This document shows positions 10,198-27,336 of a stretch of DNA of 64,000 nt, piece after piece (position 1 is the first letter of the stretch; each line of letters begins with the position of its first letter). The stretch is from Rugalucina vietnamica (lineage: Eukaryota > Mollusca > Bivalvia > Lucinida > Lucinidae). The notes beneath the pieces are model-generated. The model worked only from the letters and a program-made list of their open reading frames with translations, was not told the DNA's origin and searched no databases. Location of the stretch: positions 41,733,883-41,797,882 of the forward strand of contig OZ024879.1 of the NCBI GenBank assembly GCA_964017185.1. The letters are read 5' to 3'. The position numbers were made by a program, and so were the translations under genes.

Positions 10198-10905
10198 TAC
10201 TTATCTTACCACATTCATTTGATCGTAGACATTGAGATGTTGCTGAATGAAAAATCAAGATGTTTAGATGTTTGAAAATTGAAACACACTGCTACTTAAG
10301 TGTGGCTAGTGCCCATGTCAGAACAAGAAACATTAAGCTCACCAAAGTACTGGTTAAGTACCCACATAACTGAAAAACAATGTTGATTGGAAAACAACAT
10401 GAAGAAATATCATAAATGGTGTGAGCAGTCATAATTTAACACTGGGCAACTAATTTTCATACAGACTATTATCCTTGATAGCAATACAGTCTGGGAAAAA
10501 TGCTGGTCTGTCGGTCAAAACCAGCAAATCTGTCTGTCAAAACCAGCAAAATTTCTGACAAAATATTTTTACCAAAATAACAATGACAACTTCTTGAACT
10601 GTCCTACAAAATTGGGTTTTGTGTAGCAACTGCCCTATAAAATTGGGTTTTGGCCAGCCAAAACTGGCAGACAGCTGTCCTGAAGCTGACAAGACTTTAA
10701 AGATTTCGGGAAGAGGGCCCATAATGGGCCCCAAAATCAGTCCAGGAAAATCCCTGAAAAGATTTCGGGAAGACTGGCCATACAATGTTTTAGCTCGCCT
10801 AAGCTTTTTAGACTCGAAAAGGTAGAAAATAATCTCAGATTATTCCACAGTTGTGTCAGGGTCCATGCTGGGCACATGTGACACTAGCTAAGTTCTTGTT
10901 TTTTT
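10198..10905. other. No gene seen; short internal duplications
   Basis: Contains doubled fragments GTCAAAACCAGCAAA (10514 and 10536), AAAATTGGGTTTTG (10609 and 10639) and AGATTTCGGGAAGA (10700 and 10759). The short ORFs are not recognisable proteins. Confidence 0.4.
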
Positions 10906-12243
10906 AGCTCACCTGAGCCGAAGGCTCACAAGGTGAGCTTGAAGTACAGTAGTCGAGCCGGCGTGCGTCTATTCACATTTTCAAACTCAAATATCTCTTA
11001 AGACAACAAGGCCAATTGTGATCAAATTTGATCTAAAGGCATCATTGAGGAAGTGGAAAGGTTGCATTAGGTTTTGGGCCATGTCGGATCAGAACTCTGG
11101 TTTTCATGGCAACAGATAGCTCCCATAGACTTACAATGGGAAAAACATAAAAATCTTCTTCCCAGAGACCACAAGGCCCAGAGCTTTCATATTTTGTATG
11201 TAGCAATGTATAATGGTCCTCTTTATAAATCCTGCCTACCGTGCCGGGGTGTCATGGGAAAAACTTAAAAGAATTCTTCTTCTCCAAAACCACAAGGCCC
11301 AAAGCTTTCATATTTTGTTTGTAGCAATGTTTAGTGGTCCTCTATATAAATCCTGCCAATTATGCCCCTGGGGTCAAAAATGGCACCGCCCCGGGGGTCA
11401 TTAGCTCCCATAGATTTACAATGAGAAAAACAAAAATCGTCGAAACCACAAGGCCCAGAGCTGTCATATTTTGTCAGTAGCAATGTATAGTGGTCCTCTT
11501 TATAAATCCTGCCAACCGTGCCCCTGGGGTCCATACGGGCCCCACCCTGGGGACATCATTGGAAAAACTTTAAAAAATCTTCTCCAAAACCATAAGGCCC
11601 AAAGCTTTCATTATTTTGTTTTTAGCAATGTATAGTGGTCCTCTTTATAAATCCTGCCAACCGTGCCCCTGGGGTCCATACGGGCCCCGCCCCGGGGGCG
11701 TCATGGGGAAAAACAAAAAATCTCTGAAACCATATGGCCCAGAGCTTTCATATGTTGTGTCGACCAATGTATAATACTCTCCTTTATAAATGCTGCCACA
11801 GTGCCCCTGGGGTCCATACAGGCCACGCCCCGGGCATGTCATTATCTACCATAGACTTATAATGGAAATATATGAAAAAATCTTCTCTGCAACAGCATGA
11901 CACAAAGCTTGTATATTTGATATACAACAAATATACAACATTGTCATGTGGAGCTCTACATAACTTTTGCCAATCTTGCCCCTGGGGTCAAATATGGCCC
12001 CACCCAGGGGGTCATTATAGGACCCTGACCTAGTTAGATGATTTTTTCAAGTGAACCAAAATGGCAGAAAAGAGGATACACAATCCAGACAAGAGCTCTT
12101 CTGCTGATGTTAGTAGGGTTTCAAGGTCACATGACCAAGATGGTCACCATACCCATATATGGTACAAACCCCAATTACTTTGTCCAGTGACTGTACTTGT
12201 TGACTCTCATCTGCAGAGCGATCGTTGCCCTTGGGCTACTTGT
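10906..12243. mobile_element. Bivalve AGCTCACCTGAG element 1, with ~140-bp internal tandem repeats
   Basis: Opens with the hairpin AGCTCACCTGAGCC...GGCTCACAAGGTGAGCTT and closes GAGCGATCGTTGCCCTTGGG. Five diverged internal units are marked by AGCAATGTATAGTGGTCCTC and GTGCCCCTGGGGTC (marker positions about 11199, 11321, 11477, 11621 and 11763, spacing 122-156 bp). There is no coding sequence. Element class is not established. Confidence 0.7.
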
Positions 12244-12248
12244 TTTTT

Positions 12249-14194
12249 AGCTCACCTGAGCCGTTAGGCTCACAAGGTGAGCTTATAGGATGGCCATGAT
12301 CCGGCGTCCGTCCACAATTTCAAAGATCTTCTCCTTTGAAACCACATGGCCAGTCAAAGCCAAATTTTATATGAAGCATCTATAGGAAGGGGGAACCAAT
12401 GTGTATATAAGAAATCTAGGTCACATGACCAAGATGGCCGCCATGCCCATATATGGTAAAAACCCTTCAAAAATCTTCTCCAAAACAGGTGGACCGATTT
12501 CAACGAAACTTGGCATGAAGCATTGATGGCTCAAGCTCTACAGTGTGTATATAAATCATGACCCTGTGATGACCTTGACCTATTTTACGGCAAGGTCAAC
12601 ATAGGTCGCCAATGCATTTGAATGGGGAAAACTTTTAAAATGTCATTTAAAGTGAAAGTCTTGCAAGAAATGGGCAGTAGGACTGAATATTAATGATTCT
12701 GAAAAAATTGGACACCAGGAGCTCATATGCCCCCACCCCGGGGCAATATATATGTACATTACCATAATATTCAAACATCATCTCCTCTGAAACCGCTTGG
12801 CCAATCAAAGACAAATTTTATGTGAAGCATCAATAGGAAGAGGTAACCAATGTGTGTATGAATAATCCAGGTCACATGACCAAAATGGCCGCCATGCCCA
12901 TATATGGTAAAAACGCTTAAAAAATCTTCTTCTCCAGAACCGATGGATTGATTTCAACGAAACTTGGCATGAAGCATCCATGGCTCAAGCACTACAATGT
13001 ATATATAAATCATGAATCTGTGATGACCTTGATCTTTTTTACGGCAAGGTCAACATAGGTCACCAATGCATTTTAATGGGGAAAACTTTAAAACTGTTAT
13101 TTAAAGTGAAAGTCTTGCAGGAAATGGGCAGTAGGACTGAATATTAATGATTCTGAAAAATATTAGACCCCAGGCGCTCATCTGCTCCCACTCCCGGGCA
13201 TTATACATGTATATTAACATAATAGTCAAACATCATCTCCTCTGAAACTGCTTGGCCAATCAAAGCCAATTTTATGTGAAGCTTCTATAGAATGGGGGAA
13301 TCGATCTATATATAAATAATCTGGTTCACATGACCAAGATGGCCACCATGCCCATATATAATATGGTAAAAAAACCTTCAAAAATCTTCTCCAAAACAGG
13401 TGGACCGATTTCAAAGAAACTTGGCATGACGCATCAATGGCTAAAGTACTACAATGTGTATATAAATCATGACCATGTGGTGACCTTGACTTATTTTACG
13501 ACAAGGTCAACATAGGTCGCCAATGCATTTGAATGGGGAAAACTTTTAAAAAGTCATTTGAGGTGAAAATCTAGCAGGCAATGGTCAGTAGGACTGAATA
13601 TTAATGATTCTGAAAACAAATTGGATTCAATGGCTTATCTGGCCCAACCCTGGGGCTATATACATGTATATTACCATAATAGTCAAACATCATCTCTGAA
13701 ATCACTTGGCCAATTCAAGCCAAATTTTATGTGAAGCACCTATGGGATAGGGGAACCAAAGTGTATATTAATAATCTAGGTCACATGAACAAGATGGCCG
13801 CAATGCCCATATATGGTAAAAACCCTTCAAAAGTCTTCTTTTCTGAAACCAATCGACAGATTTCCATGAAACTTGGCATGAAGCATTAATGGCTAAAGTA
13901 CTACAATGTATATATAAATCTTGACACTGTGATGACCTTGACCCAGTATATGGCAAGGTCAACATGGGTTGCCCATGCATTTGAATGGGAAAAACTGTTA
14001 AAATGTCATTTGAAGGGAAAAGCCAGCAGGACATTGGCAAACGGACAGAATATTGATTATTCTGAAAAAAGAAAATGGCCCAAGGGCTTCATCTTCCCCT
14101 GCACTGGGGTTAAATACCATAATATTCAAACGTGTTTATTGGTATATGCAGCAGATCTCAGGTGAGCGTTTACAGGACCATTGGTCCTCTGGTT
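12249..14194. mobile_element. Bivalve AGCTCACCTGAG element 2, with four ~453-bp tandem units
   Basis: Same left hairpin as element 1, but the right end is GAGCGTTTACAGGACCATTG, a second hairpin with GGTCC. The interior is four tandem units beginning near 12328, 12781, 13231 and 13689. Each carries in order CTTGGCCAATCAAAG, GTCACATGACCAAGATGG, AAACTTGGCATGAAGCA and TGACCTTGAC...GGCAAGGTCAAC. The units are too diverged and frame-broken to encode protein. Confidence 0.75.
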
Positions 14195-14319
14195 TTTTTA
14201 TTTCCCTTTCAAGATCATTTCAGCTTATATCAGACAAGCCAATCAGTAGGTGGGGCAAAAATGGGAGAACCCCGAGAAAAACCACCTGACACACCCGCAA
14301 GCAGAACTTGGCTTTCTCA

Positions 14320-14440
14320 CATGTGGCCAGAGCGGGGCTCGAACCCACACCAGACACAGCGGTGAGATGATCGAATGGTTAAGTGCGGTAATGAATATCA
14401 GCGCTCTTAACCACTTGGCCACGGGGGCTGCCAAGCTAAG
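14320..14440 (-). repeat. tRNA-Leu/Ser-like SINE head
   Basis: The minus strand has a perfect class-II A-box (TGGCCAAGTGG, then TTAAGAGCGCTG) and, about 62 bp on, a B-box GGTTCGAGCCC with one mismatch. The spacing is longer than in a real tRNA-Leu or tRNA-Ser, so it is probably the head of a SINE. Confidence 0.55.
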
Positions 14441-14726
14441 TTCTGCTTGCAGGCATGCATTATAGTTAAATCGAAGTTGTACATTAGGCAGCTTGGACTG
14501 AAACATTGACTGCCCCTTTGTAGTATCGAGTCAAACATCCTGTGGTCGGTGCATTCATCAATCCCAGGTTTGATAGCAGGCTTCTCCAGTCTTCCGGATG
14601 AGACTAAACTGAGGTCCTGTCTCAATATGACCTTAGCTGTTGGTGGGACATTAAACCCCAAATCAGCCATAAACTCCAGATGAGTAATGGGGAATCAAAA
14701 CCCAACTGTAACAACCCTATATTTTT

Positions 14727-14992
14727 AGCTCACTAACCAAAGGCTCACAAGATGAGCTTATAGGATGATATTCGAGCTGGCGTCCGTCCGTTTCAATCTT
14801 TCTAAATTTAGCTGCTGGGCCAGTTGCGATCAAATTTTATCTAAAGCATCGAGGTGGTGGAAAGGTTGCATTAGGCCAGGTCGGATCATTCCATGGCTAG
14901 CTAACAATGAGGAGAAAAATCACTGAAACCACAAGGAGCTGTCATATTTTGTATGTACTAAGCCATATTTAGTAGTCCTTTTTATTAGCTTA
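14727..14992. mobile_element. Bivalve element 3, left part, split by element 4
   Basis: Begins AGCTCACTAACCAAAGGCTC and follows the element 1 sequence until AGTAGTCCTTTTTA. It resumes at 16280 with ATCCTGCCATCTGTGCCCCT. The order matches the interior of element 1. Confidence 0.6.
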
Positions 14993-14996
14993 ACTG

Positions 14997-16279
14997 AGCA
15001 GAAGGCTCACAGGTGAGCTTATACTATACCCGTGCTCAGTCGTCCACCATTTTCAAAGATCTACTTCTCTGAAACCACTTGGCCAATCAAAGCCAAATTT
15101 TAAATGAAGTATCTATAGGAAGGGGGAACCAATGTGTATATAAGAAATCCAGGTCACATGACCAAGATGGCAGCCATGCCCATATATGGTAAAAACCCTT
15201 CAAAAAACTTCTCCAGAACCGGTGGACCGATTTCAAAGAATTTGGCATGAAGCATCGATGGCTCAAGCACTACAATGTGTATATAAATCATGACCCTGTG
15301 ATGACCTTGACCTATTATATGGCAAGGTCAACATGGGTCGCCAATGCATTTGAATGTCATTTAAAGTGAAAGTCTTGCAGGAAATGGTCAGTAGGACTGA
15401 ATATTAATGATTCTGAAAAAAAAAATTGGACCCCAGGGGCTCATGTGCCCCCACCCCAGGGCAATATACATGTATATCTCCATAATATTAAAACATCTTC
15501 TCCTCTGAAACCACTTGACCAATCAAAGCCAAATTTTATGTGAAGCATCTATAGAATGTGGGAATCAATTTATATATAAATAATCTAGGTCACATGACCA
15601 AGATGGCTGCAATGCCCATATACGGTAAAACCCTTCAAAAATCTTCTCCGGATCTGGTGGATTGATTTCAATGAAACTTGGCATGAAGCATGGATGGCTA
15701 AAGTACTACAATGTGTATATGAATCATGACCCTGTGGTGACCATGACCTATTTTGCAAGGTCGACTATGCATTTGAATGGGAAAAACATTTAAAAAGTCA
15801 TTTGAGGTGAAAATCTCGCAGGAAATGGGTAGTAGCCAATTAAAGCCAAATGTTATGTGAAGCATCCATAGGATGGGGGAACCAATGTGTATATTAATAA
15901 TTTAGGTCACATGACCAAGATGGCCGCCATGTCCATATATGGTAAAAACCCTTCAAAATTCTTCTCTGAAACCAATAGACTGATTTCAATGAAACTTGGC
16001 GTGAAGCATCTATGGCTAATGTACTCCAATGTATATATAAATCATGACCCTGACCAAGATTATGGCAAGGTCAACATGGGTTGCCTATGCATTTGAATGG
16101 GGAAAACTGTTAAAATGTCATTTGAAGGGAAAAGCCAGCAGGAAATTGGCAAATGGACAGAAAGTTGATTATTCTGAAAAACGAAAATGGCCCAAGGGCT
16201 TCATCTGCCCCTGCACTGGGGTTAAATTCGTATATGTAGATCTCAGGTGAGCGTTTACAGGACCATTGGTCCTCTGGTT
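14997..16279. mobile_element. Bivalve element 4, three ~440-bp units, nested in element 3
   Basis: Starts AGCTTAACTGAGCAGAAGGC and ends GGACCATTGGTCCTCTGGT, like element 2. Three tandem units begin near 15060, 15500 and 15830; the second is shortened. TTA flanks the insertion on both sides, compatible with a 3-bp target duplication. Confidence 0.65.
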
Positions 16280-16470
16280 TATCCTGCCATCTGTGCCCCT
16301 GGGATCCATATGGACCACACCTGGGGTGGGGGGTGTCATTATCTGCCAAAAGCTTATAATGGGGGAAATAGATGAAAGCCACAAAACCCAGGTTCTATAT
16401 AATTTGGTTCTGTCACGAGAAAACCCAGTTTATCAGCTGTGGGTTGTACAGGATATTTAACCAAGTGCAT

Positions 16471-16617
16471 GCAGTAACTGTACAGCTGATCAGTGCCTCT
16501 GTTTTCGCTACTTCGGATAGTACAACTCCTCTTCTTCCAGTTTCTGTAGCTGCTCAGGCCGGTTTGTGTCAGAACTGGTCAGAAACCCCGAAGACAGGGT
16601 TTCTTGCGTCATGGCTC
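16471..16617. mobile_element. Family A MITE, copy 3 (partial, inverse orientation)
   Basis: Shows CAGCTGATCAGTGCC, TCTGTTTTCGCTACTTCGGA, then CTGGTCAGAAACC and a GGCTC end. It lacks the other half of the hairpin. Confidence 0.55.
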
Positions 16618-16619
16618 AT

Positions 16620-16912
16620 TTTAAGCCCACCTAAGCCGAAAGCTCACAATGTGAACTTATAGGATGGCCGTTGTCCACAATTTCAAAGATCTCTGAAACA
16701 GCTTGGCCAATCAAAGCCATCCTTAGGAAGGGGGAACAAATGTTCCGCATGAAGTTTGGCTTTGATTGGCCTAGGGGTTTCAGATCTTTGAAATTGTGGA
16801 CGGATGGACGGCGGAGATGGGTATACTATAAAGCCAGCAACAACAACCACTTTGTCGATGACTGTACTTGTTGATTCTCAGGTAAGCGATCGTTGACCTT
16901 GGGCTACTTGTT
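16620..16912. mobile_element. Foldback derivative of the bivalve element
   Basis: GTCCACAATTTCAAAGATCT with CTTGGCCAATCAAAGCC (16675-16721) is inverted as GGCTTTGATTGGCC with AGATCTTTGAAATTGTGGAC (16758-16801). The result is a ~45-bp-arm hairpin ending in GCGATCGTTGACCTTGGG, the element 1-type right end. Confidence 0.6.
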
Positions 16913-17238
16913 AGTAAAACTGGGGTTCGCAGTGGTAAACCTTTTTTATTTTTGATCCAAAACAAGAAATTGTGGGTACTCATTAGAACCACCTCGGGTG
17001 GTTTTCAATTTTTACAGCTGAAAAAAAAAAAATATCATGGAAAAGTTTTCGTAATGATACTGTTGTTATATTGCTTCACATCCATCATCTACAGAGAAGG
17101 TAATGTTGGGACAGTCAATTACTTTTCCTAAACACACTTCATGTTTATTTTGAGGTTACTACTTTTTCGGTCATGTTGGGACAGAGCCACAGCTTACTAG
17201 GTGTAAATCAGCACTCTTGTGGAGTTAATATAATGTAC

Positions 17239-17330
17239 TGCGCAGGGACACAACACAATGCCGCCAGTAGGGATAGAACCTGGACCTCTTAATTTGGAGT
17301 GTGATGCTCTACCACTACACCCCACACTGT
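17239..17330 (-). repeat. tRNA-like SINE (Trp-type anticodon arm), copy 1
   Basis: The minus strand shows TGTAGTGGTAGAGCATC (A-box), CACTCCAAATT (anticodon-like CCA) and GGTTCTATCCC (B-box), then a tail with ATTGTGTTGTGTCCCTG. The related copy at 42460-42551 shares the tail, which supports a SINE family rather than a tRNA gene. Confidence 0.55.
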
Positions 17331-17486
17331 TCATGTGAAAGCCTCTCGGAGTCGGATTTTTACCAGTACTTAGTGAACTTGTAATTAGTTGAATTACTAT
17401 TTTAAAATCATCATCTAAGCATACAGCTTTGTTTCTGACCTGGACAACACTTGTATGTACATGCTTTAAGTTTTGACATGATGTTT

Positions 17487-17712
17487 CAGGGCTTTTTCTC
17501 TATACAAAACTGGGTCTAATTTCCTCTACCAAGGCTGATAAAATTTCCAATTAACCTGAAACATTTCCAATTAGCAGAAAATCCAAATTTTAAAGGTAAA
17601 CTTTCCCAACTTGGCTGAAATTACACTATTCACCTCCAACCAGAATTGTGCTGTTTTTCCCCCCAATTTCATCTGTGCAAAAATTTTCCCAAAAAGGTCA
17701 GAAAAAGCCCTG
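17487..17712. mobile_element. Family B MITE, copy 2
   Basis: Ends CAGGGCTTTTTCT and AGAAAAAGCCCTG, flanked by TGTTT on both sides (17482-17486 and 17713-17717). It is the inverse orientation of the copy at 9187 and lies 58 bp beyond the RPL30 poly(A) signal. Confidence 0.85.
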
Positions 17713-17769
17713 TGTTTTGTGTGCACGAGATTGGAAATCAAAAGCTACAAGTCATTTTGACTGTATCAC

Positions 17770-17775
17770 TTTATT
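17770..17775 (-). promoter_or_regulatory. Poly(A) signal of RPL30
   Basis: AATAAA on the minus strand, about 22 bp after the RPL30 stop codon. Confidence 0.8.
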
Positions 17776-17796
17776 AACAAAGAGGTTACATGTAAT

Positions 17797-24135
<6,339 letters not shown>

Positions 24136-24287
24136 TTCGCGGTTTCTCTGGCGTATCTAACGATGACAGTAATCCTGAAAATTAAAATAAATTGAGCGTA
24201 CTATAGCTGATGACTAAAAGATATAACAGCAGCGAAAATGTCACTTTCTTCTAAAAAAATCAGAGAGACATGAAAAGCATGTTCTAC

Positions 24288-24313
24288 CTCGACCACGTTC
24301 CGGAAATGAAAGG
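24288..24313 (-). promoter_or_regulatory. Inferred RPL30 start region and non-coding first exon
   Basis: On the minus strand CCTTTCATTTCCGGAACG is followed by TGGTCGAG and a GTAGAA donor. An acceptor (TTTTCAG) then lies at about 24174, in the RPL30 leader. A C plus pyrimidine start (CTTTC) is the terminal-oligopyrimidine pattern of ribosomal-protein genes. The exact start site is inferred. Confidence 0.5.
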
Positions 24314-24349
24314 AAGTACGTGACTGGTTCACTTTGGGTAATTACCAAG

Positions 24350-24503
24350 GTCACAAGACGTTTCGCCCCAAGACGTTTCCCCCCTAGTCGTTTCCCCCCT
24401 AGTCGTTTCGCCTCTATTTTCCACCCTAGTCGTTTCGCCCCGAATACCCAAGATGTTTCGCCCCCAATACCATTTCCCCCCCTAGTCGTTTCGCCCCCAA
24501 TTT

Positions 24504-24550
<47 letters not shown>

Positions 24551-24582
24551 TTAAGGTCAAAGTTTATTTGGATAGACAAACG

Positions 24583-24630
<48 letters not shown>

Positions 24631-25912
24631 TCAGGTTTGATGTGGTAATAAAGTGAAGGTGTGAAAAACTTACGGTATAATAATGTGCAGAATTAATGTC
24701 ATTAATTATTGACATCGACTTCTGAAGGATGATTAACTAAAGTGTGAAAAATAGATTCTTTAATCAAGGATTGCTTTCCGAATCATATGGTTTTGTCGGC
24801 ATGCGGCAGGCTTTATCTTTAAAAGAACTTAATGACTCAATGGCATCTAATTATCTTTTATTCAGCGATTTCTTTTAATAGACCGATTATCGGGTATGTA
24901 AGATGTTCAAATTCATTAAGCATCATTCATCATTGAATTCTCTATAATGTCTGATCTGTGCATTGCATGTAATAAGGTTGTCGAAAAACGCCAGCATGGC
25001 GTTACCTGCGACGTCTGTGACCGATGGCAGCATCGCATATGTGATACAGGTAATAAATATTTAATAATAAATTATTCGTTATATTATGCTTTTGTATATT
25101 TTGTTTTGGATTAATATTTTTCGAGGGATTTTGTATATATCTCACTATTGCTTAATTTTTGCAACTTACAAAAATCTCTTAATATTGCATGGGCGTGTTT
25201 TCGTAATGTCTTTCATAGATTACAGGATCTAAAACTTACAATGTTTTATTATAATATTAGTTCTTTATAGTATAATGCTTGATAGAAACAGCTGCATTTA
25301 AACTGTCGATTTTTATTAATGTATTCATAAGTACTGCGATATATTTTAGGGATATGTATTACTTGTATTTCTTTTCTATTCTCTTTCACGATTTCCTGGC
25401 TGTTATTTATTTTTATTATTATTATTATTTATTGACGTCAATAGCAACGTTGCCCAACATTTGTCGAAAAATTCTTACATTCCCTTTAATTATTTGCAGC
25501 TTTGAAACGCATGGATAGAATTTAACGAAAATATGTGGTTTATTGCATAATTCATTTGCCTATCAAATGATACCAAACTCATGAAAATAAGTTTAAAATA
25601 AGAAACAGGATAGTTTTAGTACACATTAAAATACACTGAATTCTATGGAGGTTTCGTCGTTACTATACAAGTTTGAAATTTTTATTGCCTAGTTTAATAA
25701 TTTACATGAAGCAAACTGATGTACATAAGGTAATTATACTATATCTATATACTAGGGGGCGAAACGACTAGGGGGGGGGGGGGCGAAACGACTAGGGAGA
25801 CGAAACGACAAGTGGGGGCGAAACGACTAGGGGGGAAACGACTAGGGGGAAACGTCTTGGGGGCGAAACGACTAGGGGGCGAAATGGTTTGGGGGCGAAA
25901 CGTCCCGGATTC
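24350..25912. mobile_element. MULE-like foldback element with minisatellite inverted ends
   Basis: The inner edges of both ends are arrays of a 16-20-bp unit. The left reads CTAGTCGTTTCGCCCC (24355-24500); the right is its inverse, GGGGCGAAACGACTAG (25756-25905). ATTACCAAG flanks the element on both sides (24341-24349 and 25913-25921), a 9-bp target duplication as expected for Mutator-like elements. The interior contains a short zinc-finger exon, a (TTTA)n tract at 24503-24553 and a (GATA)n tract at 24586-24630. Rehavkus-type elements are the closest described design, but no transposase core is seen. Confidence 0.8.
24947..25049 (+). CDS. First exon of a MULE-associated zinc-finger protein, remnant
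   Basis: An ATG opens 34 codons that end at a GTAATA donor in phase 1. The peptide has the pattern C-x2-C-x12-C-x2-C-x4-H-x3-C, including CDVCDRWQHRICDTG, a PHD-like finger that I recognise as the usual N-terminal exon of MULE-type transposase genes in aquatic animals. No later exon was found inside the element, so this is probably a leftover of an autonomous parent. It lies on the strand opposite to RPL30. Confidence 0.5.
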
Positions 25913-26049
25913 ATTACCAAGACCGAACCGTGTCGTTCCGCCTCCAATTCATGTAACATAAGACCCCCAGACCGAGACCTGAGTCCACAGCTTACTTATA
26001 TTTTTGTATTCAGTTTTACGTCCCTTTCAACATTTTCATATGAACGGGC

Positions 26050-26418
26050 GGGTCTCCCTAATAGCCGACAAGAGCTGACAAGAGCCGTCCCGAGCCGACA
26101 AGAACACAAAGTTGCCGACAAGAAGCAGATTTTTGTTATTTTCTTCTTCAATTGTTGTTTATGTATGGGCAACTTCAGAGATTCAAAAATTTAACTTTGA
26201 ATCAGATTTTACCGGAAAATGGACGAATGACTGTGATAGCTAATGTCATTCATACCGTCAAGAAGCAGTCCAGACCGACAAGAAAGTTTTACACATGTTT
26301 ATCGAATGAATAAGTTACATCCTACTAAACTGCACTTCTGATGGTTTTAAAATAATATATTCTGAGCTAAAAGTAAAGCCAGAGATGCAAAAAATTATGT
26401 TATATCACCTTGAGTGCA

Positions 26419-26461
<43 letters not shown>

Positions 26462-27016
26462 GTATATAATTTTCGATAGGGTAAATTACATGTTCAACTT
26501 CCAGGTGCATGCTATAGTTAGTTATTTCAGTTATTTTAGGCACGTCAAGTAGAATCCTCAAAATCGACACATATCGATATAAGAATAAAAAATCTAGTGC
26601 ACGTTAACGCGGTTACTCACCACCAGTAGAATGATGATCATTACTGATATATTAGAAACTGAAAATGTTTCTTGTATGAATCATATTTATCAAGACACAC
26701 AGTATATATCATATACATCAAGGGAAGAAAATTATGTGTTTAAGCTCCACTTATCAAGTGTTGGAGTTATTTCGCTTGGTAGACTTCTTGACGGCAAATG
26801 GAGTAATATGGATATTCATATTTCTCCTTAATTTTCGTTCTCAAAAACAACCCAGTGCCATAATATCATTATAAAACACTAAACTAATATGTAAAAAGGA
26901 GAAATTGAATAAAAATAATGCTTTAAAATGCTTCTAGTCGGCCATTTCGACTTCTTGTCGGCAATTTTGACTTCTTATCGGCTCTTGTCAGTTCTTGTCG
27001 GCTATTAGGGAGACCG
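26050..27016. mobile_element. Second foldback element with degenerate repeat ends
   Basis: The left end GGGTCTCCCTAATAGCCGAC is followed by several spaced GCCGACAAGA motifs. The right end is the inverse, with TCTTGTCGGC motifs ending GGCTATTAGGGAGACC. GAACGGGC flanks both ends (26042-26049 and 27017-27024), an 8-9-bp duplication. The interior has a (CT)n tract at 26422-26455 and a 66-codon ORF that I do not recognise. Confidence 0.75.
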
Positions 27017-27336
27017 GAACGGGCTAATCAGTAAATGACACAAACTCGATAACCAGAGAATTGCTCCCATTCTGGCCTATATCTAGTTGCGAGATCTCAC
27101 TCCGCTATATTACACATATGTTCCATATCTCTAGAGACTCAGGCCTCGGTCTGGGTTCTTATATCTATCTTCTGATACTGAGTCGATCAATTTCTGATCA
27201 TCACCTCAGGTGTGGGGTGGGTGGCTAAATTTAGAATTTAGTCAAGGGAAAATAAAACATTTGGGGTGGACCATTAAAACTATTTACAAGATATAGATGA
27301 GAGGCATACTAAAACGCATGCCTCTGGGCTAATGAT
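27017..27336. other. SINE tail fragment and 3' flank of LINE 1
   Basis: 27168-27210 repeats the tail of the 23810-24000 SINE. The rest is probably the 3' UTR of the minus-strand LINE. No poly(A) or clear target duplication was recognised. Confidence 0.4.

Noticed and set aside
26422-26455. Possible regulatory GAGA-type tract
   Set aside because: A plain CT dinucleotide microsatellite inside a transposon.
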